From contig NC_086182.1 of assembly GCF_023053635.1 (NCBI RefSeq), positions 4,489,001-4,553,000 on the forward strand: a stretch of 64,000 bases of DNA. Direction: 5' to 3'. The notes beneath the pieces were generated by a model. That model had not been told where the DNA came from, made no database searches, and saw nothing but the letters and a program-made list of their open reading frames with translations. This DNA comes from Elgaria multicarinata webbii. Lineage: Eukaryota; Chordata; Lepidosauria; Squamata; Anguidae. This document shows positions 10,756 through 23,813 of this stretch, in pieces (position 1 is the first letter of the stretch; each line of letters opens with the position of its first letter). The position numbers and the translations under genes were made by a program.

Positions 10756-10950
10756 GGGTAAGTGTCTTGAGCATCAACCCCTCACAAAAACACAAAAACC
10801 CTTTATGGGAGCCTTGTGAGGAGCACTGAAATGATGTGTGAACACTCAAGACCAGCTAAATCTATTCAATTGCCCTAAGGGCTGACAGTTGCTCAGGCTG
10901 ATCAAGAGGTACAATTGTTAATTCCCCTGCCCATTTCATTTGTGTTATAG

Positions 10951-13900
10951 ATCAAGCCCCAAATCCACAGCCACAGGAAGGCTCAAACCGTCAACCTCAG
11001 AGCATCCCAGTGGTGACTGCCAGCTCTACAGTGGGAGGAGGTCCTCACAACATCTATGGAACATCCATGCCATGTCTGAGCTCCGCCTGGCTGCAGCCTT
11101 CAATCTCAGCTCTGCCCGTCCGGCTGAACCCAGGGAGTGCCAGCACCTACAGCTCCCTGCCTCCACAAACATCTCACCTGCAGGGAGTTTTGAGGAATCA
11201 GAATCAGCTGCAGATTCCCAGCTCAGCAGTTCTTTACCCTCCTGCCCATGGGTGGGGAGCCACTGGCCACCTCCCTGGGCCGTTCTATGGGGCACCAACA
11301 TCTCAGTACAGAGGCCTTCCCAGTGCCAGCCCCGTGGAGCAGCTGTATGCCCCCTCCCACCTCCATCCTGGGGCCAGTCTTCAGCTAGTGCAGATACAGC
11401 CTCCCAGGCAAGGACATGTCCAGCCAGCCTCTTTCCAGCCTCTGTACAACCATGTGACCTTGGCCTCCATACCTTTTAGAGAGAGGAATCCCGTCGTTCA
11501 GGCGGACAGAGCTGTCCCTGCATCACCAGCCCCAAACAACAAAGTGGTTTTGGTTCTCAAAGAGGTGGAGCCACGAACCGTTGTGACACCTGCTCCAGAC
11601 AGTGGGTGTTATGCAGCACCATCAAAACCCAGCAATGCCAGAGCAACAGAAGCAGGCTCCACAGGTACGGATGATCTTTGCAAGGAGTGCATTCACCTTC
11701 TGAAAGGTATCTCCTGTTGCTTACGTGCTTCTCCTAGCCGTATAGTTACCAAGGTTTTTCAGAGGGATTTGTCCACACTCTCCTGTTCTTTTCTGGACGT
11801 TTTGGGTACATATTGATCTCTGGGGTGATAATCCAAACTAGGCCTAGCCAATGTGCCCAGGGACTGGCACATGTACTGTAAGATTCAACTCTGGAGCTTG
11901 TGCAATGTGACTGCCTTCTCTGGCAGATGGCATCTGTTGTCTTCTGGACAGCATTGAATGAGTTTCTGAGTGGCAGAATGCTTGAAAACTGGTATTCTAT
12001 GGGAATTTCATTCTCTTGTTCCAGGGTTTGAAGCTTCACAAGGAAACGAGGGGACAGCATCAGAAATCATCCGCTTGACAGGTGTTCCGACATCTCAGGC
12101 GCCCCAGGAACCAGTTCTATTAAATCAAGCCCGAGTTCAGAACACTGCACTGAATGGTGAGCGTTGAAAATTCAGATGACGAGTCTCTACCCCAGTGTGG
12201 TTTGCTGTTGTATGCCTCTTCAGGGCACAGTCTCACCTAACTTTTCCTAATGTCAGTTTCCTTTGGGCCTCGAGGAATGCAGCTCACTGAGGATCTCTAT
12301 TAGGGGATGGAAAATGCGCAGATAATTGACAGGGACCTGCTGGACCCAACTAATTTGCAGGATTTCCCCTGCTTTATTTCCTTTCCCAATATTGTGTGTT
12401 TCTTTATTTAATGTTGAGATTTTAAAATTGCCCCCCACCAGAAAGAGAAACACGAAAGGCATCAATAGGGTAAACTGGCAACAGCTTTATTAACATGACA
12501 TAGTCGGCAATTAGAGGAAACAGCTTAACCAGCAGCTAACGGCTTTCCAGTACAGGCCCCTTTATTTCAGGTGAGAGGTGGCAGAACAATTCTCCTGCTT
12601 TCCACCTGATCTGGGCGATTCCCCTCTCTTGAAGCCTCAGGGACACTCCCTCCCTGCCTGCACTGGAACTGCCAGCAATACCAAAAGGAAGATGGCCCAT
12701 CAGCCACATTAAGGACAGCAAGGCTCCCCCACCTCCCCCACAGCATGAAGTAGGTGAAAAGGGAGCTCACTAGATGCCAGTTGCAAGGCTTCCCAAAAAG
12801 TCCTGCTGAGCCCCAGAACCAGTGATTCCTCCCATGGTGCACTGCCTATGGAGGGTTGCGTGAGAAATGGTCTGAGGAGGTTGGAGGCAGATCATCCCAT
12901 GTTTCTGAGGGGAGACTCTTCAAGTCCTTGAAAAGTCGTCACACAGAGGAGGGCCAGGATCTCCTCTCGATCATCCCAGAGTACAGGACACGGAATAACG
13001 GGCTCAAGTTACAGGAAGCCAAATTGCGGCTGGACAGCAGGAAAAACTTCCTGACTGTTAGAGCAGTACGACAGTGGAACCAGTTACTTAGGGAGGTTGT
13101 GGGCTCTCCCACACTAGAGGCCTTCAAGAGGCAGCTGGACAACCCTCTGTCAGGGATGCTTTAAGATGGATTCCTGCATTGAGCAGGGGGTTAGACTCAA
13201 TGGCCTTATAGGCCCCTTCCAACTCTACTATTCTATGGCTCTCCTGTACAGGGGTAGGGGAATTCCATCCCACAGAGGACCAGTGAGCAGTTGGAGCACC
13301 TCTCTAAATTATGGGAATGTGAGAGTTGCTGACACTTTCTCCCAGCAAAGTAGATTCTTTCTCTTGTAATCATGGGCTTGTTCTCTCTCTTTCAGTGTTG
13401 GACACTCATCCTGGCGCACAGAGGGACCTGCAGCCACCTCCCCCCAGGCCTGAAGGTGCAGGCTCAATGGATGTGATCCAGCTTCCAGATCTGCTTAATG
13501 AGCTTCCTGACATTGAGCAGCTGATGGCAACCATTGAGCCTCTCCTTTCGGATTGCCTGTTCCCATCTCTGGGCCGTAAGGAGGAGGCAGAAGAGAAAAC
13601 CACAGAGTCCTGCCTCCCAGAGGAAGCTGTGGAGATAGCAGAGTCCCAAAGAGTCAGCAGCCAATCCCAGGATCTCTTGGGATTGGCTTTGGGCACTCTG
13701 GATAGCACAATACCTGAAGAGACTCATATCTGTCTGCCAACTGGTCAAGAGCTGCACACAACCAATCTCCGTAGCTCAGATGACAAAGATTCAGGGGTGC
13801 CAGGATCCCAGCAGTCATGCCTCCGGGCACATGAAATGAATCCTAGAGTGCCCGCAGCCTACAAGGGCTCAGCTATTGGGTTAAAGGAGGCCAGAATAGT

Positions 13901-15485
13901 ACTAGTCCCACTATTTCAACAGGAGAAAAAAATGGACAAGTCCATAGGGACACCCATCCCAGGCCCAATTTACATAGTAGATGATGGCAGCTCTCCAGCT
14001 GCAAAGCCAAAGGATAAGGGGAAAAACAAGAGGCAAAAATCTCAGACCAGTAAGTGCAAAAGTCCAGATGATGGAAAACTGAGCCATGAAGGCAGGGCGC
14101 ATGAGATTATCAGGAAACGAAAATGTAATGATCCCAGATTGAAAAACGTCAGCAAAATCCCCAGGATCTCTGTGGAGCCAGGAGCCAGTAAATTGAATTC
14201 TGATAAAAGCCAGTCCAATAATCTACCTTCAAAGGCACCTCAGACTAAGGGGAAAAGAAAAGTAGTTTCATTTGAAGGAGAACTTTTACAAAAAAGCCCT
14301 GGAACATATCGGGAGTCACATATATCTAAACGCTCAAAATATGAGGGAACAGAAAGCACTCTGGGAGGTGAGAAAAAATGGACCAGCCACAAGCATGAGA
14401 ACAAGACACCACAGAACGTGCTATCTGAGGCGAAGAGAGGGAAAAAGCTTCCCCAGAAGAGAGACCAAACATTGCCAAAGAAGGGGAAAATAGAAGTCTC
14501 CGTATCCGGACCTGATCTTTTGAGAAAACTACAGAAAAGTCTTGAGGTAGACCTGAGCAGTTCCCAATCCAACAATTTGCAGACAGGTAAGAATGATTCA
14601 AAGTACGGGGGAAATCAGTCACAAGGCAAAGACAAGGCAAAGGTAGACGTGAATCTCCCTGCGGTTAAAGGGGTGAAAAAAGATGCCCAAATGGAACGGG
14701 AAAAGGCTTTGAAGCAAATGCCTAGGAGCAATCTAGCTTTGCGCATGATGGACTCTGTGCAGGTCTTCTACCCCCTGGGGAAGAACAAAGCTCCATCCCC
14801 CCGTATTAAGAAGATTCCTCCAATTAGTTCTTCCAGCACAATCCCGGAAAAGCCGTCCACTGCAACAGCAAGACCTCCGTCTAAACCACTTGCAAGGCCG
14901 CCATCGAGCTCACTATCCAAAGCACCACCTGGCTCCTTGCCAAAGGCCCCATCCAGTTCAGTGACGAGACAACAACCAGCTTTACTGGCTAAGCCACTGG
15001 TACAGCCAGTGAGGAAGCCAGGGCCGAAACTGATGCTTGACCCATCATTCCTGCAACCATATGAGCCAAAGCCATCGTCCTCTCAGGTCTCCCAAGCCAG
15101 CGGGCGGAGAGCGCAGGCCAGAGGGGCTGGGAAAACAGCTGGTCTCTCTTCCAGGCCAGCTGTTGTTGTAGCAGGATGCGGGTGGACACCCATCAGCGCG
15201 TGCTCCTCGACGCTCGTGAAACGTCAGCCTCCGGGTGACGACCCTTCTGCATCCCCACCGTACGAAGGGGCGACATTCATCCCGTGGAGAACGCCCCCTG
15301 ATGACCTGGAAATTTCGGAACCTATAACAGAAGAACAACGACCCATTAGAGAAATGATGAAGCGACGAGCTCAGAGGGAGAGGGAGGAGGCAGCGCGCTG
15401 GACATCGGTGGGGCGAGTGCAGTTTTTTGTGGCGCGGGAGAAAGAAATGGACATATCCATTCGGTACGGCTACCCTCGGCGGTAA
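10951..15485 (+). CDS. C2orf78: C2orf78-like protein, copy A (three coding exons, start exon not found)
   Basis: Exons are 10,951-11,664, 12,025-12,156 and 13,396-15,485, with AG/GT at each junction and phase 1 at every join. They give about 978 residues before TAA, close to the roughly 920 I recall for human C2orf78. Recalled matches to the human protein are IPVVTASS and CLSSAWLQPS in the first exon, VVLVLKEVEP near its end, and QLPDLLNELPDIEQLMATIE at the start of the last exon. The last exon then holds lysine-rich, NLS-like stretches (13,990-14,130), a Pro/Ser/Lys low-complexity run (14,850-15,010), and a conserved C-terminal block (15,240-15,485; PPYEGATFIPW, MKRRAQREREEAARW, VQFFVAREKEMD). 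The function is unknown. A disordered, probably nuclear protein is inferred. No break is seen. The start codon must lie on an upstream exon ending in phase 1. Confidence 0.78.
11665..12024 (+). other. Intron between visible exons 1 and 2, copy A
   Basis: The intron runs from GTACGG to TTCTCTTGTTCCAG, 360 bases, without a recognised repeat. In copy C the same intron has gained a 66-base LINE tail (63,609-63,674). Confidence 0.7.
12157..13395 (+). other. Intron between visible exons 2 and 3, copy A
   Basis: The intron runs from GTGAGC to CTCTCTCTTTCAG. It holds a CR1 fragment (12,900-13,240). The segment 12,394-12,870 is absent from copy B, where CCTTTCCCAATAT joins directly to CTGAGGAGG. The segment has no recognised coding content. 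Confidence 0.7.
12900..13240 (+). mobile_element. CR1 LINE 3-prime fragment in intron
   Basis: The plus strand encodes the end of CR1 ORF2 ([32 protein letters not shown]) and then the 3-prime UTR ending near TCTACTATTCTATGG. It lies in sense orientation inside the second C2orf78-like intron. Both A and B carry it (46,460-46,820), so it predates their duplication. Confidence 0.9.
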
Positions 15486-16335
15486 TGAGCACAAGCGCCC
15501 CGCTTTATTGACCAGGAGGGCGAACAGAAGAGTCACTTCTTCATAATTTCCCTTTTTGCACTAAACTGTCATCTTAATTATGAATCTTATTGTTGTTTTT
15601 ATATAAGGGCCGGTAAAATGTCCGTATCTGCTTCAGTTCAGTATATTAAAAGCTTGAAAGCAGTATATTAGAAGTATTGGACTGGCTTCTATATTAGGAC
15701 TTATTGTATGTTTATATCTCCTTTACATAGTTCAGTGTTTAAATCTATAGCTGGGCTCCTTAATGTTTAGATCAATTTTCCTACTAGAGATCATAATGGG
15801 ACATATAAATTAATATTTATATATGCATTTATTATTATTATTTACCTTGCTTGCTCTATTACTTTATTCAATTTATATCGTTATGCCTAGTTTTTATTTA
15901 ATAACACTTTTTACATTCTATGAATGAAACTTATTTCTACTACTTTTGAAGATCATTTTATATTATATAATTGTATATTTATATACACATAAAATAATAT
16001 TAGTATTATAAAAGTATTGTTGAATAAAGTTAATATTATGATCTTTTTATATGCTTTACACTTAATATTTCCTACTAGTTATGTTACTTTAAACAATTTC
16101 ATATGAATTGCATTACAGGCATGAAAGTGATTCATATTCTAGGTTATATTTTAATGTATTAAAATCTTTATTTGTGGATTATGTTATTTAAAAATGATAA
16201 AAGTAGTTAGATTTCTTTTCTCATGTTTATATTATGTTGGTATTTTATTACGGGGATGGAAGAGGTATTATTTATTAGTTTTATTTTATTAAAGAGCTGC
16301 TTGTACATCCCTTTACCTGAGTGTGAGCCATGTTG
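15486..16335 (+). other. C2orf78: AT-rich 3-prime region of copy A with polyadenylation signal
   Basis: The sequence after the stop is very AT-rich. A candidate AATAAA lies at 16,023-16,028, about 540 bases past the stop, and is preserved at 49,610-49,615 in copy B. I infer that this is the 3-prime UTR and flank. The end of transcription cannot be read from sequence alone. Confidence 0.5.
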
Positions 16336-16683
16336 AATTCAATGGGAGTTACTTCTGAGTAGACAGGTATAGAATTTACCCATCGCTGTGATTTGCCCCC
16401 GCTTTGGGATTAGAATTTCAGTTCCTACTTCTACCTGATTAACCTTATTAGCAGGAATAAAAATAAGCTTACCATAGACTTCCAACGAGATAGACGTACT
16501 TACCCATCCTAGGATGTCAAGTCTGATTAAAGAAGTCTTGCTGAAGTGTGTGTGTGTGTGGGTGGGGGTTTGCAATCAATTAATTGATTAATCAGTCAAA
16601 TCTGCATAATAGCTTATGACTAGGTCAACAGTTTTGAGGGGAAAGGATTCTCTTTATTTCTGATGATGCTATTCTATGACTCT

Positions 16684-16800
16684 ATTCTGTCAGGGATGCT
16701 TTAGGGTGGATTCCTGCATTGAGCAGGGGGTTGGACTCGATGGCCTTGTAGGCCCCTTCCAACTCTGCTATTCTATGATGCTATGATTCTATGATTCTAT
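16684..16800 (+). mobile_element. CR1 LINE terminal fragment
   Basis: Only the last stretch of the CR1 3-prime UTR is present (TCAGGGATGCTTTAGGGTGG to repeated ATTCTATGATT). Unit B carries it at 50,793-50,902. The flank 16,336-16,683 contains a short (GT)n at 16,547-16,560 and nothing else recognised. Confidence 0.9.
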
Positions 16801-17067
16801 GCGTTGCAGCAGGTAGCGTTTCACAGGGGCCACAGTTATCTTCATGTTTGTTGCTTCCATACCTTAAAAAAGAATGGTCCTATCCTCATGCGAACACAAG
16901 CACCTTTCAATCCCAGTTGTGCTAAATCAGGAGTCCCAGGTTTTTGGGGCCTGTGGGCACATCTGGCCTTTGAAAAATGCTCTCTGTGAGTGGCTAGTTA
17001 CAAACTGGATGCCGGAGGGGGAAGTGGCCAGTCAAAACACCTTGGGAGTGGAACTTTCTGTCTCATA

Positions 17068-18235
17068 AGAACATCAGAAGAGCCCTGATGCTGGATCAGG
17101 CTGAGGGTCCATCTAGTCCAGCACTCTGTTCACACAGTGGCCAACTGGCTGTCAGCCAAGAACCAACAAAGCAGGACATGGTGCAACAGCACCCTCCCAC
17201 CCATGTCCCCCAGCAACTGGTGCACACAGGCTTACTGCCTCGGATACTGGTAGTACATAGCCATCAGTACTAGTAGCCACTGAAAGCCTTCTCCTTCAGG
17301 AATTTATCCAACCCCCTTTTAAAGCCATCCAAATTGGTGGCCATCATTACATCTTGTGGTGGTGAATTCCATAGTTTTAACTATGCACTGCGTGAAGTCT
17401 TTTTATTTATCCTGAATCTCCCACCAATCAGCTTCACGGGGTGACCCCATTGGGTTCTAGTATTTTGAGAGAGGAAGAAAAATGTCTCCCTCTCCACGTT
17501 CTCCACACCATGCATCATTTTGTACACCTCTGTCACGTCTCTTCTTAGCCTCCTTTTTGCCAAGCTAAACAATCCCAGTTGTTGTAAACTTCCGTCATAG
17601 GGCAGATGGTCCAGCTCCTTGAGCATTTTAGTTGCCCCTTTCTGCGCTTTTTCCAGCTCTATAATATCTTTTTTAGGTGCAGTGACCAGAACCGTACACA
17701 GTATTCTAAGTGTGGTGACACCATAGATTTGTATAAAGGCAGTATAATACTGGCAGTTTTATTCTCAATCCCTTTTCTTATAATGCCTAACATGGAGTTT
17801 GCCTTCTTTACAGCAGCCGCACACTGGGTAGATATTTTCATCGAGCTTTTCCACCACAATCCCAAGATCTCTTTCTTGTTCGGTCACTGCCAGCTCTAAT
17901 CCCATTGGGTTATACTTGAAGTTGGGTTTTTTTGCCCCAACGTGCATCACCTTACACTTGCTTACATTGAACCGCATCTGCCATTCGGACGCCCACTCTC
18001 CCAGCTTGGAGAGATCCCTTTGGAGCTCTTCACAATCCCTTTGTGTTTTAACAACCTAAAATAATTTGGTGTCGTTGACAAACTTGGCCACTTCACTGCT
18101 CACTCCTAATTCCAGATCATTGATGAACAAGTTGAAAAGAATTGGTCCCAATCCCAATCCCTATGGGACCCCACTATTTACTTCCCTCCATCGGGAGAAC
18201 TGACCATTTATTCCGACTCTCTGCTTTCTGTCCTT
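17068..18235 (-). mobile_element. CR1-clade LINE, second subfamily, longer copy
   Basis: The minus strand encodes pieces of a CR1-like ORF2 C-terminal domain (NKTASIILPLYKSMVSPHLE; LGLFSLAKRRLRRDVTEVYK) and a 3-prime UTR with GGTCCATCTAGTCCAGCA. Reading frames change along it, so it is an inactive, moderately old copy. Unit B keeps only the part up to about 51,987, where a deletion with GAA microhomology removes the rest. Confidence 0.82.
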
Positions 18236-18305
18236 TTAGCTTCATCACACCAGGGTTATACTGTGCAATCACTGTGAATTGCGTGCAAAGGACTCTGAAG
18301 TTTTC

Positions 18306-18724
18306 CAGTTTATAATCTGCTTTGACCGTGAAGTACTCCCATGCATCCTACTTTAATTGTGCTTCATATATAAAAGAATCGTCCTATTTTGCTACCTCTT
18401 TAGGAGCGAATCTTTTATTGTTCTCCGAACGGCCACTGGGGGTGCAGGATGATTTGAAATGTTTAAAGTACAAATTAAACAAAAGCTTACATCTGCGTAA
18501 GTTTTAACGCTAAAGACACCAAAATAGGCACAGTAACAGATATTAAGAAGGGCTTTAAGCATACCAAATTTGAATCAGATTGGGTCATCTGTTGATTTTT
18601 TATTTTATTTTTACATTTCTCCTTTCCTGGTATGCAAAGGATCTTAAGAGTGCTGCTGCCCGGGGTGAGATTTAGCTAACAACAACAATGACAGATTTAC
18701 ACTATGGGGATAATTTGAGGGAAA
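18306..18724. repeat. Unclassified interspersed repeat, copy 2
   Basis: This runs along the full length of the 4,148-4,545 repeat (TTATAATCTGCTTTGACCGT, then TTACATCTGCGTAAG, then AGCATACCAAATTTGAATC). Divergence shows that it is an independent insertion, not part of the segmental duplication. It is missing from unit B because of the deletion at 51,988. Confidence 0.6.
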
Positions 18725-19832
18725 TGGGTACGTGGGATGAAGACCTTAAAATACTGGGAGAATAAAAGGGTCTTCACCTGGCATCTAAAAGAATATAGTG
18801 AAGGTGCCAGGCGAACCTCCTTAGGGAGCTCATTCCACAGCCGGGGTCCCACAGCAGAGAAGGCCCTCCTCCTGGTATCCATCTGCCTCACTTCCGTTGG
18901 CAGGGGCACACGGAAAAGGACCCCTGAGGATGACATTAGGGTCCGGACAGGTACGTACATATGGGAGGAGGCATTCCTTCAGATAGCCTGGCCCCAAGCC
19001 ATTTAGGGCTTTAAATGTTCATACCAGCACTTTGAATCAGGCCCGGACCTGGACTGGCAGCCAGTGAAGCTGGAAAAGGACTGGCGTGATGTGGTCTTGT
19101 CGGCCAGTCTCTGTTAGGAACCATGCTGCCCTGTTTTGTACCAGTTGAAGTTTCCGGACTGTTTTCAAAGACTACCCCACGTATAACACGTTGCAGGAAT
19201 CCAAATGAGAGGTTATGAGAGTATGGATAACTGTAGCTAGGCTATCTCCGTCAAGATAAGGGTGCAGTTGGTATATTAGCCTAAGTAGATAAAAGGTGCT
19301 CTTTGCCACTGAGTTCACTTGTGCCTCAAGTGACAGCTCTGGATCCAAGAGCACCCCCAAACAATGAAACCAATCCTTTGGGGAGAGTGCAACCCCCTTC
19401 AGAACAGGGTGAACATCACCTAGCAAGACAGGCGAACCACCCGCTAACAGTACCTCCGTCTTGACTGGATTGAGTCTCAGTTTATTGGCCCGCATCCAGT
19501 CCATTACCGTGCCCAGGCACTGGTTCAGAACATCCACTGCCTCACCTGGGTTTGATGAAAAGGAGAGGTAGAGCTGGGTGTCATCTGCATATTGATGACA
19601 CCTCAACCCACATCTCCAGATAACCTCCCCCAGCGGTTTCATGTAAATGTTAAACAGCGTAGGGGATAAAATAGAGCCCTGTGGAACCCCATGGCCTAAA
19701 TGCCATGGCACAGAGCAATAATTCCCCAGCACCACCTTCTGAAATCAGCCATCCAAGTAGGAGTGGAACCACTGCAACACAGTGCCTCCAACTCCTAGCC
19801 CAGACAACCTATCCAGAAGGATACCATGGTTG
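18725..19832 (-). mobile_element. L2-type LINE, 3-prime part, unit A
   Basis: The minus strand encodes an L2-like reverse transcriptase ([20 protein letters not shown], then [13 protein letters not shown]) and the C-terminal RAFSAVGPRLWNELPKEV block. The element is split by the copia insertion at 19,833-24,364 and resumes at 24,370. In unit B the same LINE is uninterrupted (51,989-53,398). Confidence 0.88.
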
Positions 19833-20348
19833 TGTTGGGATATGATGGTCTAATATTTACAACCTTATTTTAGTTATTGCCAGACTGGGCTTCTGGCCAA
19901 TAACCTTATAACAGAGTTTTGCAGCGGTTTCCAGCAAAGTCAGCACAGACACAGATTAAGACTGAGACTTTCAGTAGGTTTAAACAAACCTTTACTGGCA
20001 TATAAAAATATTATTTAGTTATGGCAATCACAAATACAAATACTTACATACGGTCAGTCAATACAGCTCTGATACATAGATGGAGTGATGCAGTGATCAT
20101 TACTGATTGATCGTTTCTGATACATGTACATGGGAATACATTCCTTTTTATAGGCTAACTGTACAGTGATGCAACTGCTTGCAATCCCTTAATTGAAACA
20201 ATCAAGTTACCAATTATTCAATCATGACATCAATGTCCAGGTGCAACATTGACCTTTAAGTTTTCTGCTGAGTCTTCTGATTCCTCCAGCTCCTCAGCAA
20301 TTAGTAAATCCATGGAAACATAACCAGGATCCATTCCAGGATCCAACA
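19833..20348 (-). repeat. Copia LTR (3-prime LTR in element orientation)
   Basis: A 516-base terminal repeat is bounded by TG and CA. It is almost identical to 23,828-24,364. A short purine-rich tract adjoins it on the inner side (read on the minus strand, AAGAAGGAG). Confidence 0.92.
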
Positions 20349-21038
20349 CTCCTTCTTATGTTTACACAGGATTTAACAACACATTGTACAGTTATTTACA
20401 TTTTTTCTCCCTGAAACCTAAAGTTTCACAAACTTCCCTGTGTTTGGTGGGACCTAGTGGCTTTGTGAACATGTCAGCAAGGTTTTCTTTAGACTCACAA
20501 TAAACTACACAATAAACTCCACTTGTTTTGTGTTTTTTCATGTTTTGAAAAATTGTGGCTATGTGCTTTAACTTTAACTGTCACTGGCTTCTCCACCGGG
20601 ACCTAAAAGTCCTTTATTTAACTGGATTAGCCAAGCAACCTTACCATACACCAGCACAATACTTAGCCTCATAGGAAGAACTTCACTTGCTTCCTATCTT
20701 TTCAAGCGTCATCATAAACCTGCTGAGAATAGTAACAAAACAGACAATCAAACTGTTCACTAAACATAACATTTTCTCACCACCAAATGATACAAGCCTG
20801 AAGTTGCTAAAGCTGTTTCTTTTGCAGGTTGCTTCACACATTCATTTCCATGGGGCTTTTTCCCTTTGCAATCCTGCATTCACATTGCTTAGCAAAAACT
20901 TCTTTTTCACCTGCTTGATCCTTTTTCAATCCTAGTAAAAACTCTTTCCAACAACAAAAGATTTAAACATTTGGAAGAACATTCAATTTCAAACTGCCTC
21001 CTTAACTTTTCTGGCAACCAGCCGAGGCTTGAATTTCT

Positions 21039-22109
21039 TCACCCCTTCTCAAACTGCTTGTGTCTAAACACCTTCCTGCAGCTTAGAGATTTTTGCCCTA
21101 CTGGCAAACTCGTCTCTTCCTTAAAGACTCCTGTCTCTTTCAGACTGTTTCTTTTCTTTTGCTCGGCACTTTCCCACTGCTGCCTCTCTAAAGAATTCAA
21201 CTTCTTTACTTCAGAGTAAGAATTAGGCTCATAATTCACACAGCAAGCTTCAAAGCCGTACCGTTTTGGTGGTACGCCTTTATTAACTCTTTGACTGCGT
21301 CTTGGAGCTTCTTCCTGCTGCTTTTCTAGTTCTACCAGCACTTCCGGGTTGTCGTGCACCCTTTTCCAATTCGCTTCACTAAATTTAGCTGACCTAGAGA
21401 CCACTATCCTTCCCCCTTCGCACAAGAACCTCCAGTTGTTGTGATCATAACCTACAAAGCGTAATCTGATTCCTTTGGGAGAAAAAGTACGTCTCTGTGA
21501 AATTGGAACATTTACAACAGCAAAACTTCCCCAAGTTCTCAAGTGCTGTAGATTTGGTTTCCTGTTGTAAAGCAAAAAGAAAGGAATGTTATTTATGGTT
21601 TTAGTCCAAGTCCTGCTGCAAAGGTAATTAGCTGCCACAAATGCTTCTCCCCACAATTGTGGCTCTGCCTCGGCGTCCTTTAATAAGCACTCCATTTTTT
21701 CTTTAAGCACGCCGATGCGCCTCTCAACATTGCCGTTCTGATGCGGTGTCCTCGGGCTGCATAATTTATGACTTATTCCAGTCTTTTTACAAAACTGCTT
21801 GAAACGGTTCGATTGGAACTCGCCTCCACGATCCGTCAACAGCTGCCGGATCTGCTTCTGGAGTTTTCTCTCTATGAATTTAACCCATTCCTGCACCGTG
21901 CCTAAACATTCAGATTTGTGCTTTAACAAATATTCCCACGAAAAACGGGTTTTATCATCCAGAATGACTAAAGCATATCTGGCTCCTCCATAGCTCTCTG
22001 GAAACGGGCCGGTCACATCCATGTGCACCAGTCCCAATACGTGTTGACTCCTCCAGTCTCTGACACGTGGAATATTCCTCTCCTTAGACTTGGCAACTTT
22101 ACAAATCAA
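21039..22109 (-). other. Copia integrase region (fossil)
   Basis: The region encodes an rve-type integrase core with the expected acidic residues in HMDVTGPFPESYGG and LLTDRGGEFQSN. The NGNVERRIGVLKEK helix and a GKR-like C-terminal part follow. It belongs to the copia element at 19,833-24,364. Confidence 0.85.
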
Positions 22110-22133
22110 ACAATCCAGAAAATTGTTGCACTT

Positions 22134-23519
22134 CTAAACTTTTACACCCTCTGAAAAACTCAGAGTTTTGTTCAGAACTTTAAAACTTGAATGTCCAAGT
22201 CTCCTATGTAAAACATGGATGCAATTGTCATGGTTAGGAACATTTTCAAAGGTTTCCATACAACCTGCTTGCACCTCTGGAGTTTCTTCCTCATTTGGAT
22301 TGTCCTGTATAAAATACAATCCATTCTGCAGCTTTGCAGTTCCTCTTAGGAGTCCATGCTTCCGAATAAAGCATTTGTCTTTTTCAAAAGACACACAGAA
22401 ACCTTTTTCTGTTAAACTTGACATTCCTAGAAGGGAATAACTTAAACTGGGAACAAACAATGCATTATCAAAGCATTCTTTCAAAAAAGGTAGTCTGCAC
22501 GATCCTTCGCCAGACACTTGAACTTTTTTGCCATCAGCCAGCGTGATAGATTTTTCAGAAGAGTCCCTGAAGTCCTGGAAGAAGTCAGGTCTATTCGAAA
22601 TCACTGCAGAAGATCCAGAGTCTATGAGCCACTGGAAGCTCTTTCCTCCTGCTTGCTTGCAGAGCTGACTCCTTTCTTCTGCCATCACTAGCTGCACTGA
22701 TTTATTCTTCCCTCTGTCCTCTTTGTTGGGCTCTGATTGTAATTTAACTCTACAATCCTTTTGCAAATGTCCCAACTTCTGGCACCTGAAGCACCGTAGA
22801 GGTTTCTTAGGTTTGGGCTTTCTCGAAGTTGAAAACGCTGACTCATTTACCTCCTTCTTCACCAAAGCCTTAACCCCTTCATACCCAGACCATTTTGCAA
22901 ACGCGTCTGGTTTATCGCCTGAACTGCTTTGGGCTGACTTTCTCAAAGTCCTCTTTTGACACTCTTCTATCAATCTGCCCGATATCAAATTTAAAGTCAT
23001 GTCCTGGATCCGCATTGCTTCTAAAGTTGTCACCAGCACGTCCCAGGACAGTGGTAAGCTCGACAAAACCACATACGTTTTCATTTCGTCACTCAGAGGT
23101 AAGCCTGCTGCATTTAGACTTTCAAAACAGTCTCTTAATTTCTGCAAATGGGCTTTTACATCTTCTCCCTCTTTCATCAGTGTGCGGTAGAGCTTTCTGG
23201 TTAAACTTATTCTAGCTCCTGTGGTATCCCTAACATAAACAGCTCTCAGTTTAGTCCAAATAACATCAACTGTGTCTTCTCTGTTTATATACGACAGTTG
23301 GTCATTTCTCATGGACAAAACAATGTGGGCTTTCGCCCGCTCAGCGCGACGTCTCCATGCCTGTAAATCTGCTGCATTCAAATCTTCTGCTGGGGCATCT
23401 GTTACAACCTCCCACAAATCAAGATTTCTTAGGCTCATTTCTAATTTAAATGACCATGACATGTAATTTTCGTCTGTAAGTAACTCCATAGGGACAGTGT
23501 TCCCAACGTTTAGTGCCAT
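22134..23519 (-). other. Copia gag-protease region (fossil)
   Basis: This open frame of 461 codons starts MALNVGNTVPMELLTDENY, typical of the copia gag (UBN2/DUF4219-like) head. It continues through a CCHC knuckle to an aspartic protease with DSGSSAVISN and then a GAG-pre-integrase stretch (HRRLGHSSFKVL). It is part of the element at 19,833-24,364. Confidence 0.88.
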
Positions 23520-23813
23520 ACTTTCAATTTAACAGGTTGTTTCTGATATACAACCCCTTCAGTGGTTTGATTTCTTTTAGGGCCTGACCAGCTATACAGT
23601 TTCAGCTTCCTCAGTGCCCCCTTAAATTCAAAACCACTCTTGCCAGTTCTCTCCGTGTGATTTTTCAGACACCAGCTATATGAAATAGCTTTCCGGCTGT
23701 CTTGTTCCTACAACTTTCAACAAAGACGCTCAGGAATTTAATCAACCACGGCTTAATTCTTCAGTCCTACTGTTCTTGCTGTAACCACTCTGCTTGCTGG
23801 GTTTTTTTTATGC

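Noticed and set aside
10940-11479. A 179-codon alternative frame over the first visible C2orf78-like exon, open in all three copies
   Set aside because: It begins inside the intron, before the acceptor. The other frame carries the recognised C2orf78 similarities and continues in phase into the next exons. The copies are too alike for shared openness to mean selection.
15045-15536. Antisense 163-codon frame over the last exon, also open at 48,628-49,119
   Set aside because: It is a shadow of the Pro/Ser-rich and Arg-rich coding strand. It shows no motif and is shared only because A and B are recent duplicates.
22168-23466. Several plus-strand open frames across the copia element
   Set aside because: They are shadows of the minus-strand gag-protease frame.
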